A program made the translations under genes and the position numbers. From Bacillota bacterium (GTDB lineage: Bacteria; Bacillota; DSM-12270; Thermacetogeniales; Thermacetogeniaceae): a DNA stretch of 64,000 nucleotides. A model generated the notes under the pieces. It did not search any database and was not told the origin of the DNA. It saw nothing but the letters and a program-made list of their open reading frames with translations. Shown piece by piece: positions 28,074-36,992 of this stretch (positions are counted from its first letter, which is position 1; each line of letters opens with the position of its first letter). The stretch is taken from the NCBI GenBank assembly GCA_029907475.1, contig JARYLU010000002.1:1-64000 (forward strand). Reading direction: 5' to 3'.

Positions 28074-29332
28074 AATGGTTGGAAAAACTGATCATTTCCG
28101 GAGGCGCCAAATTAAGCGGGGTTGTTACGATCAGTGGCGCAAAAAATGCGATTCTTCCAATTCTCGCAGCCTCTATTTTAAATAATAGTCCCGTTGTGCT
28201 TGAGGGAGTTCCCCATCTGGATGACGTAAAAACAATCAAAGGAGTGCTGGAGGCGCTCGGGGCGAAGCTTAAATGGGAACGCGATTTAATAAAAGTGGAT
28301 CCGACGACGATCTGTTCTACAGAAGTTCCTCCTAATTTAATGCGGCGGATGCGCGCCTCTAACCTGGTGATGGGAGCCTTACTGGGACGTTACGGCAGGG
28401 TCAAGGTTTCCTACCCGGGAGGGTGTACAATTGGCACGCGGCCTATGGACCTGCATATCAAAGGATTCGTGGCTTTAGGGGCGCGAGTCCGGGAAAAACA
28501 CGGTTTTATTGAAGCAGAGGCACCCTGTTTACAGGGGACGGAAATTCACTTAGATTTTCCTAGTGTTGGAGCTACAGAAAATATTATGATGGCTGCCGTA
28601 CTGGCACAGGGAACGACAATTATCCGAAATGCCGCCAGAGAGCCGGAAATTGTTGACCTTCAGAATTTTCTAAATAAGTTGGGGGCGCAGATTAAAGGGG
28701 CCGGGCTGGATACGATTCGCATTGACGGTGTACCTGCAATAGGGAGGGAAATTTCTTACCGGGTAATTCCGGACCGGATTGAAACAGGGACCTTTATGGT
28801 AGCCGCCGCCCTTGCGCAGGGAGAGGTTCTCATTAAAAATACCATTTCGAAGCATGTAGAACCGGTTATTGCGAAGTTAAGGGAGGCCGGCGTAAAAATA
28901 TCAGAAGAAGATGATCAAATTCACGTGACAGGTGTCGAAAGATGGGATGCTTTAGATATCCGCACCTTTCCTTTTCCCGGTTTTCCAACTGATATGCAGC
29001 CGCAGATGATGGTTTTCCTGAGTTTAGCTAAAGGGACGAGTATTATTACCGAAAATATATTTGAGAATCGCTTTCAACATGTTGGCGAATTAAGGCGGAT
29101 GGGCGCGCAAATTCACGTTGAAGGGCGGAGCGCAATAATTAAAGGTGTTCCGTGCCTTACCGGTACAGTTGTCGAAGCTACAGATCTCAGAGCCGGTGCG
29201 GCCCTGGTGCTGGGAGGGTTGGTCGCGGAAAATACGACAATTGTTGAAGGTCTTCATCATCTGGACCGGGGTTACGAGAGATTTGAAGAAAAGCTCCAGC
29301 TTCTTGGTGCGGAAATCAAGCGCCAGGAATAA
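28070..29332 (+). CDS. murA: UDP-GlcNAc 1-carboxyvinyltransferase
   Basis: First committed step of peptidoglycan synthesis, using phosphoenolpyruvate. The 420-residue EPSP-synthase-like protein has GAKNAILPILAAS near residue 22 and the active-site loop PGGCTIGTRPMDLH, with the catalytic Cys that fosfomycin alkylates. GTG start after GAGAGGAGG, overlapping murB by 4 bp. Confidence 0.95.
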   Translation: MKWLEKLIISGGAKLSGVVTISGAKNAILPILAASILNNSPVVLEGVPHLDDVKTIKGVLEALGAKLKWERDLIKVDPTTICSTEVPPNLMRRMRASNLVMGALLGRYGRVKVSYPGGCTIGTRPMDLHIKGFVALGARVREKHGFIEAEAPCLQGTEIHLDFPSVGATENIMMAAVLAQGTTIIRNAAREPEIVDLQNFLNKLGAQIKGAGLDTIRIDGVPAIGREISYRVIPDRIETGTFMVAAALAQGEVLIKNTISKHVEPVIAKLREAGVKISEEDDQIHVTGVERWDALDIRTFPFPGFPTDMQPQMMVFLSLAKGTSIITENIFENRFQHVGELRRMGAQIHVEGRSAIIKGVPCLTGTVVEATDLRAGAALVLGGLVAENTTIVEGLHHLDRGYERFEEKLQLLGAEIKRQE

Positions 29333-29371
29333 TGCTTCAACTATTTTTTTTCAGGTAGGAGGGGACAGGCT

Positions 29372-30157
29372 GTGCACCGTCCTCGCAGATCCCGCCGGAA
29401 GAACAGCCGGCAGGATTTGCGTAACTTTTTAAAGACTTTGAATATCATTTTATTTTGTGCAGCTGGCGTATTCGCCCTGTACTGCTTCAGTCAGTCACCT
29501 TTTTTTGCCTTGCAATATCTTGAAGTCGAAGGGCTGAAGCGTCTCTCTCTGGCCGAGGTAAAGAGAGAGAGTGGGTTGACTGAAGGGAGTAATTTATTCC
29601 AGATAGATTGCGCGCAGGCCAGAAAACGCCTCCTGGCTCATCCTCTGATTGAACAGGTCGAGGTGAAGCGCCGCATGCCGCGCACCGTGCTAATTAAGCT
29701 TCGCGAAAGAGAGCCGCGCGCCTGCCTTTTAGTCGGTAACCAATTTCTTATTCTTGATCGGAAAGGGTATTGCATCGATAAAATTACTTCGCTGGGGCCG
29801 TACAGTCTCCCTATCATTACGGGTTTAGAGCCTGCTTCGACTGCTTTAGGTCAGCAGGTAAGCCGGAATCGCGCTTTAGCAGTCGTTTTAAGTGCACTCG
29901 ACGAAGATGTTCAATCCTTTTTTTCTGAAGTCAATCTTGCCGTTCCCGAACAAATCATAGCCTACAGTAGAGAAGGAATTCCGATTTTACTGGGCATTCA
30001 TGAGAATTTACCCGAAAAACTCCGGCTCGCCGTGTCTTTTATGGGAAGCCTGGAAAGCGATGAAGCTGTTGAATATGTTGACCTCAGGGCTGTTCAGGCT
30101 CCCGCAGTAAAATACCGGGAAAACAAGGCTCAGGAAGACAAAAAATTCTTTCGCTGA
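29372..30157 (+). CDS. ftsQ: cell division protein FtsQ/DivIB
   Basis: A bitopic divisome protein. The 261-residue protein has a basic N-terminus (HRPRRSRRKNSRQDLR), one membrane segment (about 24-42), and a POTRA domain starting LQYLEVEGLKRLSLAEV, followed by the FtsQ beta domain. It connects FtsL/DivIC with the rest of the divisome. GTG start after GTAGGAGGGG. Confidence 0.9.
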   Translation: MHRPRRSRRKNSRQDLRNFLKTLNIILFCAAGVFALYCFSQSPFFALQYLEVEGLKRLSLAEVKRESGLTEGSNLFQIDCAQARKRLLAHPLIEQVEVKRRMPRTVLIKLREREPRACLLVGNQFLILDRKGYCIDKITSLGPYSLPIITGLEPASTALGQQVSRNRALAVVLSALDEDVQSFFSEVNLAVPEQIIAYSREGIPILLGIHENLPEKLRLAVSFMGSLESDEAVEYVDLRAVQAPAVKYRENKAQEDKKFFR

Positions 30158-30234
30158 AAACTGGGGGAAAAGGGAAAAAATGATTTACGTTGAATTTTAC
30201 CTTTTAAGTAAAAAGCCGGGTGGAGGTGCCGCGA

Positions 30235-31464
30235 TTGGCCCGGGGGAACACGATCGTTGGTCTTGATGTAGGCAGCACAAAAGTTGCCGTGCTTGTAGGA
30301 GAAGTTGGGTTAGATGAACAACTTCAGATTCTGGGTTTTGGAACCGTTCCCTCGGCCGGGATTCGGAGAGGTGCTGTTGTAGATATCGAAAATACCGTTC
30401 GCTCAATCGAAGAAGCGGTCGAAAAGGCAGAACAGATGAGTGGACGCCCCGTTGATGGAGGCTACGTCGGAGCTTCAGGAACAATGATTTCTTCTCTCAA
30501 TAATCGGGGCGTTGTTGCGGTCTCGAATCCCGACCAGGAAATTACCCAAGAAGATGTCGAGCGGGTGCTCCAGGCGGCCCGGGTAATTGCTCTCCCTCAT
30601 GACCGGCGGATTATCCACGTGATTCCGCGCCAGTTTATTGTCGATGGCAACGATAATATCCTTGATCCTGTTGGAATGCTGGGAGCACGGCTTGAGGTAG
30701 AAACCCACATCGTTACCAGTACCCACGCGGCAATCCAAAATCTTCTCAAGTGCTGCGAGCGGGCAGGTTTTCACGTGCAGGAACTTGTTTTAAATGCATA
30801 TGCCTCGGGTGAAGCCGTTCTTTTTCCGGCGGAGAAAGAATTGGGTGTAGCTGTGGTGGATATTGGAGGTGGCACGACCGATATTGCTATTTTTGATCAG
30901 GGTTCCCTTTGGTTTACATGTGTCCTACCTGTAGGTGGTGATTATATTACGAGCGATCTCGCGGTGGGCTTAAGGACTCCTTTAAATCAGGCAGAAATCG
31001 TTAAAAAAGACCATGGCTGTACGCTGCCCGCCTTAACATCTGACAGCGAATATGTTGAGATTTCCAGCGTTGGAGGCAAAGAGACCTGTCGCGTTTCCAA
31101 ACGAATGATTGCAAATATTATTCAACCCCGGGTGCAGGAAATTCTTTATTTAGTTAAGAATCAATTAGATAAATCAGGGTACCAGGGGTTACTCCCGGGA
31201 GGGATTGTGTTGACCGGGGGTACGGCTTTAACAGAGGGGATCGTGGAACTGGCGACCGAAGAACTGCAAAGGCCGGTCCGGATTGGTTACCCCGAAGCAG
31301 TGGGCGGTCTTGCCGACGTGGTCCGTAGCCCGACTTTCGCTACCGGAATTGGATTATTATTATACGGGGCAAAGAAACGAAATAACTACCGGGAGGAATT
31401 TGAAGGGTTATCCTGGAGAGGCATCGTGAGTAAAGTAAAAAAATTTTTTAAAGATCTTTTTTAA
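30235..31464 (+). CDS. ftsA: cell division protein FtsA
   Basis: An actin-like ATPase that anchors FtsZ to the membrane. The ATP-binding motifs are GLDVGSTKVA at the N-terminus, VDIGGGTTDIAIF near the middle and VLTGGTALTEG near the C-terminus. The protein ends in an amphipathic basic helix (VSKVKKFFKDLF), the membrane-targeting sequence. I use TTG 30235 (409 residues) because GGAGGT at 30222-30227 fits it exactly. The GTG at 30220 has no ribosome site. Confidence 0.95.
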   Translation: MARGNTIVGLDVGSTKVAVLVGEVGLDEQLQILGFGTVPSAGIRRGAVVDIENTVRSIEEAVEKAEQMSGRPVDGGYVGASGTMISSLNNRGVVAVSNPDQEITQEDVERVLQAARVIALPHDRRIIHVIPRQFIVDGNDNILDPVGMLGARLEVETHIVTSTHAAIQNLLKCCERAGFHVQELVLNAYASGEAVLFPAEKELGVAVVDIGGGTTDIAIFDQGSLWFTCVLPVGGDYITSDLAVGLRTPLNQAEIVKKDHGCTLPALTSDSEYVEISSVGGKETCRVSKRMIANIIQPRVQEILYLVKNQLDKSGYQGLLPGGIVLTGGTALTEGIVELATEELQRPVRIGYPEAVGGLADVVRSPTFATGIGLLLYGAKKRNNYREEFEGLSWRGIVSKVKKFFKDLF

Positions 31465-31479
31465 TTAAGGAAGCGAGGG

Positions 31480-32532
31480 ATGAATGGGGAGATGCTGGAA
31501 CTGGAACTCGAGGTTAATCAATTTGCAAATATTAAAGTGATCGGAGTTGGTGGTGGGGGAAATAACGCAGTGAACCGGATGATCCAGGCCGGGCTTAAGG
31601 GTGTGCAATTTATTGCCGTGAATACCGATGCCCAGGCCCTGAGCTTATCCCTGTCGGAACATAAGATTCAGATTGGAGCGAAGTTGACAAAAGGGTTGGG
31701 AGCGGGTGCAGATCCGGAAATTGGCTTCAAAGCGGCCGAGGAAAGTAGGGAAGAATTAACTCAAGCATTGCGTGGCGCCGATATGGTTTTCGTGACCGCA
31801 GGGATGGGGGGTGGAACGGGTACCGGTGGGGCGCCTGTTGTCGCCGAAGTCGCAAAGGAGATCGGAGCTCTTACAGTAGGAGTTGTAACGCGTCCCTTTA
31901 CCTTTGAAGGACGAAAACGGGCCAGCCAGGCGGAGAAAGGAATTCAAGAACTAAAAGCCAAGGTTGATACCCTGATCACCATTCCCAACGATCGCCTGCT
32001 TCAGGTTGTGGATCGAAACACTTCAATAAACGAGGCTTTCCGGATCGCGGACGATGTGTTAAGACAGGGAGTTCAGGGGATCTCGGATTTAATTGCGGTA
32101 CCTGGCTTGATTAATCTGGATTTTGCAGATGTTAAAACGATTATGATGGAAACGGGTTCGGCATTAATGGGAATTGGGAACGCGCGGGGAGAGAACCGGG
32201 CCTCCGAAGCAGCTCAGATTGCGATTTCGAGCCCTCTCTTGGAAACATCGATCGAGGGAGCGAAAGGGGTTCTGTTGAATATTACCGGAGGGCCCAACCT
32301 GGGTCTTTTTGAAGTAAATGAAGCTGCTGAAATTATTGCCCAGGCTGCGGATCCTGAAGCGAATATCATTTTCGGAGCAGTTATCGACGAGAGCCTGGAT
32401 GACGAAGTAAGGGTAACAGTAATCGCGACAGGATTTGATGCCAAGCCGCTCCCGAAAGATTCAACTGTAATTGATTTAAGGTCATTTACCTCTGAGGATC
32501 TTGATATACCCGCTTTTTTGCGCCGCCGCTAA
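31480..32532 (+). CDS. ftsZ: cell division GTPase FtsZ
   Basis: A tubulin-like GTPase that forms the Z ring. In the 350-residue protein the G-box GGGTGTG ([12 protein letters not shown]) lies near residue 107, with [13 protein letters not shown] near the start and the T7-loop NLDFADVK. The C-terminal peptide ends DIPAFLRRR, the short tail that binds FtsA and SepF. ATG start after AAGCGAGGG. Confidence 0.97.
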   Translation: MNGEMLELELEVNQFANIKVIGVGGGGNNAVNRMIQAGLKGVQFIAVNTDAQALSLSLSEHKIQIGAKLTKGLGAGADPEIGFKAAEESREELTQALRGADMVFVTAGMGGGTGTGGAPVVAEVAKEIGALTVGVVTRPFTFEGRKRASQAEKGIQELKAKVDTLITIPNDRLLQVVDRNTSINEAFRIADDVLRQGVQGISDLIAVPGLINLDFADVKTIMMETGSALMGIGNARGENRASEAAQIAISSPLLETSIEGAKGVLLNITGGPNLGLFEVNEAAEIIAQAADPEANIIFGAVIDESLDDEVRVTVIATGFDAKPLPKDSTVIDLRSFTSEDLDIPAFLRRR

Positions 32533-32558
32533 CTTTTTAAAACAAAATTTCAGAAACT

Positions 32559-32592
32559 GGCTGAAATCATCTAGATTTCAGCCATTTTTGTT
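32559..32592 (+). terminator. terminator after ftsZ
   Basis: GGCTGAAATC (32559-32568) and GATTTCAGCC (32574-32583) form a perfect 10-bp stem with a 5-nt loop, followed by ATTTTTGTTT. It closes the dcw operon. Confidence 0.9.
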
Positions 32593-32610
32593 TCATCTTC
32601 ATGGCAATAT

Positions 32611-32643
32611 CTGACATATTTTACTTTTTTAATCATTTATAAT
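32611..32643 (+). promoter_or_regulatory. spoIIG promoter with long spacer
   Basis: CTGACA (32611-32616) and a perfect TATAAT (32638-32643) are separated by 21 bp. The well-known spoIIG promoter of Bacillus subtilis has a 22-bp spacer and needs Spo0A to fire, so this spacing is probably functional and not a poor match. I see no perfect Spo0A box nearby. Confidence 0.5.
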
Positions 32644-32730
32644 AAGCCTGGTCTTGATGCAGCCGCCGGCGCATATAAATGGTAACTAAGAGAGCTTCAG
32701 GAACTGGCGGATCTTTTTGAGGTGACCTTG

Positions 32731-33645
32731 ATGCCCGGAACGCCTTATGTCTATGTTGATATGTTATTTTTAATAAACTTTTTAATGGATTACGTGGTCC
32801 TCTGGGCGGCGGCCCGCCTCGCCCAGGTTCGGATTGTGCCTTTGCGGCTGGGAAGCGCGGCTTTTTCCGGAGCTCTGTACAGTGTCCTTGTTCTTTTACC
32901 CGGTTTCAAATACTTATCTGTAATTTGGATCAAGTTTTTAATGTCTTTGTTGATGCTTGCAATCGGATTTATTCCTTTGACCTGGAAAAAATTCAGTCAA
33001 TTATTTCTCTATTTTTATCTCATTGCTTTCACCATGGGCGGCGCCGTGCTCGGATTTATATATTTTATCAGTAATGTTTCCCTTCACCCTGCATTCGGTA
33101 ATCTTCCTCTTCCGTATTTATGGCTCGCCGTTGCTTTGGGAACGGCGATTCTGCTTGGTAAATGGGGAACCGCCTTTCTTCAGAAAACCTTTTTGCAGAC
33201 CCTCTTAAAAGTTCCGGTCAGAATTAAAATGCAAGGACATGAAGTAAAAGTCGACGGTCTGGTAGATACCGGGAATCAGCTTGTCGACCCCCTCACCGGC
33301 GCGCCGGTAATCATTGTTGAGTATGACGTCCTGGCCCCCTTTTTACCGGCCAGTGTTAAAAACATTTTTAGCAGCGGAGGGGAAGTGGATGCGGTTAAAT
33401 TGTCGGAGAGTTTTCAAGCAGAAGGCTGGTTACTTCCCTTCAGGCTTATACCTTTCACGACCATTGGTAAGCGTCATGGAATGTTAGTGGGGTTCAAACC
33501 CACAGAAGTATCGATCTTCACAGGTGACCAGCAGGTGCGAAAAAATAACGTGGTAGTTGGGATTTACAGCAGGCGTTTATCTCCAAAAGGAACATACCGG
33601 GCCTTGCTTCACCCCGACTTGCTTCACGCGTCGGCTAATTCTTAA
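32731..33645 (+). CDS. spoIIGA: sigma-E processing aspartic peptidase SpoIIGA
   Basis: A membrane protease that activates pro-sigma-E in the mother cell on a signal from SpoIIR. Its N-terminal half has five membrane segments and its C-terminal half is a soluble aspartic-protease-like domain with the active-site segment LVDTGNQLVDP. I use ATG 32731 (304 residues), which is correctly spaced from GAGGTG; GTG 32722 is in frame just upstream. It lies directly before its substrate gene sigE. Confidence 0.93.
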   Translation: MPGTPYVYVDMLFLINFLMDYVVLWAAARLAQVRIVPLRLGSAAFSGALYSVLVLLPGFKYLSVIWIKFLMSLLMLAIGFIPLTWKKFSQLFLYFYLIAFTMGGAVLGFIYFISNVSLHPAFGNLPLPYLWLAVALGTAILLGKWGTAFLQKTFLQTLLKVPVRIKMQGHEVKVDGLVDTGNQLVDPLTGAPVIIVEYDVLAPFLPASVKNIFSSGGEVDAVKLSESFQAEGWLLPFRLIPFTTIGKRHGMLVGFKPTEVSIFTGDQQVRKNNVVVGIYSRRLSPKGTYRALLHPDLLHASANS

Positions 33646-33667
33646 ATTTATCTGAAGGGGGATTTTT

Positions 33668-34396
33668 ATGGGAATTTCCAGGTTCCAATTAGGCTGGTTT
33701 TTTAGAATTTTAATAATCCGGATCTTGCAAAGGTTGAAGTACCCATCTCATCTTTACTACATTGGTAACCATGAAGCACTCCCGCCACCGCTTACCAGTG
33801 ACGAGGAAATTTTTCTTTTAAATCAGTTAGAAACAGGAGATATAAACGTAAGAAATACTCTCATTGAAAGGAACTTAAGGTTAGTAGTGTATATTGCCCG
33901 AAAATTTGAAAACACCGGGATCGGAATTGAGGATTTAGTGTCTATCGGAACGATTGGCTTGATCAAGGCCGTGAATACCTTTAAACCCCAACGCAAAATT
34001 AAACTCGCAACATACGCTTCGAGGTGCATCGAGAATGAAATTTTAATGCATCTCCGCCGGAGCAATAAAGCCAAAGCAGAGGTCTCTTTTGATGAACCTC
34101 TCAATACAGATTGGGATGGCAACGAGCTTCTTCTTTCGGACGTTTTAGGCACGGAGAACGACCTCATTTACCGGGAATTAGAGGAAGAGATAGACCGGAA
34201 GCTCCTGTATCAAGCGATAGGCAAACTTTCTCCCCGGGAAAGAAGGATCATGGAGCTTCGTTTTGGACTCTCCGGGGGAAAAGAAAAAACCCAAAAGGAG
34301 GTCGCGGATTTACTGGGGATTTCCCAATCGTACATTTCACGTCTTGAGAAGCGGATTATTAAACGTTTAAAGAAAGAGATTTGCCGTTTTGAATAG
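33668..34396 (+). CDS. sigE: sporulation sigma factor SigE (pro-sigma-E)
   Basis: Early mother-cell sigma factor. The 242-residue protein starts with a hydrophobic, basic pro-sequence (about residues 1-30) that SpoIIGA removes. Region 2 includes [22 protein letters not shown] and region 4 the [14 protein letters not shown] helix-turn-helix. ATG start after GAAGGGGG. Confidence 0.95.
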   Translation: MGISRFQLGWFFRILIIRILQRLKYPSHLYYIGNHEALPPPLTSDEEIFLLNQLETGDINVRNTLIERNLRLVVYIARKFENTGIGIEDLVSIGTIGLIKAVNTFKPQRKIKLATYASRCIENEILMHLRRSNKAKAEVSFDEPLNTDWDGNELLLSDVLGTENDLIYRELEEEIDRKLLYQAIGKLSPRERRIMELRFGLSGGKEKTQKEVADLLGISQSYISRLEKRIIKRLKKEICRFE

Positions 34397-34450
34397 CCGA
34401 TACCTGGCTTTTCGAAGGTTACCTTAAATAAATAACCTGCCAGGTGTATC

Positions 34451-34479
34451 AATGGGTTTATACCCATTTTTTTATTTTT
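34451..34479 (+). terminator. terminator after sigE
   Basis: AATGGGT (34451-34457), a four-base loop and ACCCATT (34462-34468) are followed by a long T-rich tract. It separates sigE from sigG, which are regulated at different times in sporulation. Confidence 0.8.
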
Positions 34480-34576
34480 AAATTAAAATCACCCATTGGG
34501 TCATTCGGTATAATTTGAGACAACCCCGGCAATAATGAAGAACGACCAGAGCTTCACCGGGGAGGATCGAGGCGGA

Positions 34577-35347
34577 ATGGTTAACAAAGTTGAGATTTGC
34601 GGCGTAAATACGGCTAAACTTCCAGTATTAACAAATGCTCAGATGCGGGAGTTATTTCTTGCGGTTCAGGCAGGTGACAAGTCAGCCCGGGAAAAATTGA
34701 TTAGGGGGAATCTCCGCCTTGTGCTCAGTGTTATCCAGCGCTTTACAAACCGGGGGGAATATGTCGACGATTTATTTCAAGTAGGGTGTATCGGTTTAAT
34801 TAAGGCAATTGATAATTTTGATCTCAATCAAAATGTAAAGTTTTCAACGTACGCCGTCCCGATGATCATAGGAGAAATTCGGCGCTACCTGAGAGACAAC
34901 AACCCAATCCGGGTGAGCCGTTCCCTGCGTGATATTGCTTATAAAGCAATCCAGGTAAGGGAATCGCTGATCAATAAACACGCGCGGGAACCTTCCCTTA
35001 ATGAAATTGCGGGTGAACTAAATGTTCCCCGCGAAGAAATCATTTTTGCGATGGATGCCATCCAGGAACCGGTCTCTTTGTTTGAACCTATTTATCACGA
35101 CGGGGGAGATCCCATTTTTGTCATGGATCAAATCGGTGACGAAAAAAACCAGGATACTAACTGGTTAGAAAGAATTGCGGTCCGGGAAGCCCTCCGGAAG
35201 TTAAGCGACCGGGAAAAGCTGATCCTTACCTTACGTTTTTTTGAAGGCAAGACCCAGATGGAGGTAGCCGAAGAAATCGGAATTTCGCAGGCCCAGGTAT
35301 CCCGTTTAGAGAAAGCGGCCTTAAATCACATGAAGAAATACATTTAA
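34577..35347 (+). CDS. sigG: sporulation sigma factor SigG
   Basis: Late forespore sigma factor. The protein begins with NKVEICGVNTAKLPVL, the conserved SigG N-terminus involved in anti-sigma recognition, followed by region 2 (FQVGCIGLIKAIDNFD), region 3 and region 4 (AQVSRLEKAALNHMK). I choose ATG 34577 (256 residues) because the family starts here and GGAGG lies 11 bp upstream; ATG 34535 is an in-frame alternative without good homology. sigE-sigG adjacency is typical. Confidence 0.93.
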   Translation: MVNKVEICGVNTAKLPVLTNAQMRELFLAVQAGDKSAREKLIRGNLRLVLSVIQRFTNRGEYVDDLFQVGCIGLIKAIDNFDLNQNVKFSTYAVPMIIGEIRRYLRDNNPIRVSRSLRDIAYKAIQVRESLINKHAREPSLNEIAGELNVPREEIIFAMDAIQEPVSLFEPIYHDGGDPIFVMDQIGDEKNQDTNWLERIAVREALRKLSDREKLILTLRFFEGKTQMEVAEEIGISQAQVSRLEKAALNHMKKYI

Positions 35348-35360
35348 GGGGGTAAAAAAT

Positions 35361-36035
35361 GTGAGGCGTAAATTCGGTGCTCTTTTACTCCTGGGATTCA
35401 TCTCATTGGCAAGTTTTATAGCCATTCAGGGGGATCTTCGTGCAAAGAGGGCATATACGCGAGACAATTTAATCAGGCTCCATGTGATTGCGAACAGTGA
35501 TGATGAGCAGGATCAGGCAGTAAAGTACAGGGTTCGGGATGCCTTGATTGATTACTTAAAGCCTGATTTAAGAAAGAGTCGGAATTCCGAAGAAGCGAAG
35601 GCCTGCCTTAACAAAAGCCGTGCCGAAATCGCGAGAATTGCTGCGCAAACTGTGGCTGCCTCTGGCTTTTCCTATCCTGTCCGGGTCGAAATGGGGAAAT
35701 TTACCTTTCCTGCCCGCGCCTACGGTGATGTCGTTTATCCTGCGGGTCAATACGAGGCAGTACGTGTGGTTCTCGGCAAGGGAGAGGGAACCAACTGGTG
35801 GTGCGTCCTCTTTCCGCCCCTTTGTTTTGTAGATCTTTCGAGCACAGGTGACCAAACATTCGATATCAATGAAGGGATCAGGGAGACGCTGGCTCAAGAC
35901 GTGAGAGGAAGGGACGCGGGCGAACTCCGGAACAATCAAACTGACGCCGGACAAGATGTGTTTGATCTCCGGCTGCGTGTTTGGGATTGGCTCCAGAATG
36001 AAGCAAACCACCTGGCGCGCCTGATTAGTTCTTAA
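35361..36035 (+). CDS. spoIIR: stage II sporulation protein SpoIIR
   Basis: A signalling protein made in the forespore and secreted into the intermembrane space, where it triggers SpoIIGA to activate sigma-E. The 224-residue protein has an N-terminal signal segment (residues 7-23) and the conserved LIRLHVIANSDDEQDQAVKY stretch, then a C-terminal region including VRVVLGKGEGTNWWCVLFPP. GTG start after AAGGGGG, 13 bp behind sigG. Confidence 0.93.
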   Translation: MRRKFGALLLLGFISLASFIAIQGDLRAKRAYTRDNLIRLHVIANSDDEQDQAVKYRVRDALIDYLKPDLRKSRNSEEAKACLNKSRAEIARIAAQTVAASGFSYPVRVEMGKFTFPARAYGDVVYPAGQYEAVRVVLGKGEGTNWWCVLFPPLCFVDLSSTGDQTFDINEGIRETLAQDVRGRDAGELRNNQTDAGQDVFDLRLRVWDWLQNEANHLARLISS

Positions 36036-36060
36036 ATTAATTTTTTTCTAACAGCACAAA

Positions 36061-36099
36061 CCGCCTCCTCATTTCATATATTAATCTCTGAGGAGGTGG
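36061..36099 (+). promoter_or_regulatory. hairpin covering the ylmC ribosome site
   Basis: CCGCCTCCTC (36061-36070) can pair with GAGGAGGTGG (36090-36099) over 10 bp with one G-U pair and a 19-nt loop. The 3' arm is the Shine-Dalgarno sequence of the next gene, so folding would hide it from ribosomes. Confidence 0.5.
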
Positions 36100-36104
36100 C
36101 AGTC

Positions 36105-36368
36105 GTGGTTAAAATATCGGAACTCCGACTGCGTGATGTAATCAACATTGTAGATGGAAGAAGGCTAGGGACAATTAAAGATATTGAAATCGACGCGGAG
36201 GCCGGTAAAATCAAGGCACTCGTTTTACCAGGCACCAACCGCTTCTTCACTTTTCTTGCAAGGGGCGACGAAGTGGTAGTACCCTGGGAAAAAATTATCA
36301 GAATCGGAATTGATGTGATTTTGGTAGAGGTCAACTCTTTTAGCCAACCAAAGCGTCCTGAAGCTTAA
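36105..36368 (+). CDS. ylmC: YlmC/YmxH family sporulation protein (PRC-barrel)
   Basis: An 87-residue PRC-barrel protein of the YlmC/YmxH family, common in spore formers: ISELRLRDVINIVDGRRLG, then IKDIEID and a C-terminal VPWEKIIRIGIDVILVE. The biochemical role is unknown. I use GTG 36105, 8 bp after AGGAGG; GTG 36096 overlaps the ribosome site itself. Translation may be gated by the hairpin upstream. Confidence 0.88.
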   Translation: MVKISELRLRDVINIVDGRRLGTIKDIEIDAEAGKIKALVLPGTNRFFTFLARGDEVVVPWEKIIRIGIDVILVEVNSFSQPKRPEA

Positions 36369-36380
36369 AGTTAAGACTGA

Positions 36381-36407
36381 AGTCCCAAAAAAGATGGGAC
36401 TTTTTTT
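36381..36407 (+). terminator. terminator after ylmC
   Basis: AGTCCC (36381-36386) pairs with GGGACT (36396-36401), followed by TTTTTT. It ends the sporulation block. Confidence 0.85.
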
Positions 36408-36430
36408 ATGCCTGTCAAAGAAGGATCTGG

Positions 36431-36478
36431 TTACTAGATGTTGTAGATATAAAGTTGGATATACCCCACATCTTGTAC
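36431..36478 (+). promoter_or_regulatory. pair of NrdR-box-like operators
   Basis: TTACTAGATGTTGTAG (36431-36446) and ACCCCACATCTTGTAC (36463-36478) match the NrdR box consensus (ACACwATATnTwGTGT) at about 12 and 11 of 16 positions. They start exactly 32 bp apart, three helical turns, the spacing seen for known NrdR-box pairs. They sit in front of nrdR-nrdD. Confidence 0.55.
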
Positions 36479-36503
36479 TTTTGCACTTAAGGAGGAGGCT
36501 GTT

Positions 36504-36977
36504 TTGCGTTGCCCCTATTGCAAAAAAGGGGAGTCCAGGGTGCTTGATTCCCGTTCTGCCGATGATGGATATGCAGTCAGGCGCCGCCGCGAGTGTTCTC
36601 ACTGCACCCGCCGTTTTACAACCTACGAACGCGTCGAGGAGACCCCCCTGTGGGTTGTCAAAAAGGATGGACGGAGAGAGCTTTTCAACCGGGACAAGCT
36701 CTTACGGGGGATCATGAAAGCCTGCGAAAAAAGGTACCCCACTTTGGAAACATTGTCAGCCCTTGTAGACCAGATTGAACGCGCCTTGCGGGAGAGTTCC
36801 GAGCCGGAGGTTTTTAGCCAAACGATCGGGCATCTGGTCATGGAACACTTACGCAGCGTGGACAAGGTGGCTTATGTCCGTTTTGCTTCGGTCTACAGGG
36901 AATTTAAAGATGTTGGGGAAATCCTTACCTGTCTTGAGGAACTGGGTATCGATGGAAAGAGTAAGGAACTAATTTAG
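36504..36977 (+). CDS. nrdR: transcriptional repressor NrdR
   Basis: Represses ribonucleotide reductase genes when dATP is high. The 157-residue protein has an N-terminal zinc ribbon (CPYC at residues 3-6 and CSHC further on), the conserved DSRSADDGYAVRRRR DNA-contacting segment, and an ATP-cone domain from about residue 46. TTG start after AAGGAGGAGG. It is 15 bp before nrdD, so it controls the gene it is transcribed with, probably through the paired boxes upstream. Confidence 0.95.
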   Translation: MRCPYCKKGESRVLDSRSADDGYAVRRRRECSHCTRRFTTYERVEETPLWVVKKDGRRELFNRDKLLRGIMKACEKRYPTLETLSALVDQIERALRESSEPEVFSQTIGHLVMEHLRSVDKVAYVRFASVYREFKDVGEILTCLEELGIDGKSKELI

Positions 36978-36992
36978 GGAGGGGACAAGTAT

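Noticed and set aside
34480-34534. Sigma-F or sigma-G type promoter before sigG
   Set aside because: GGTATAATT resembles a -10 element, but no matching -35 at the right distance could be seen.
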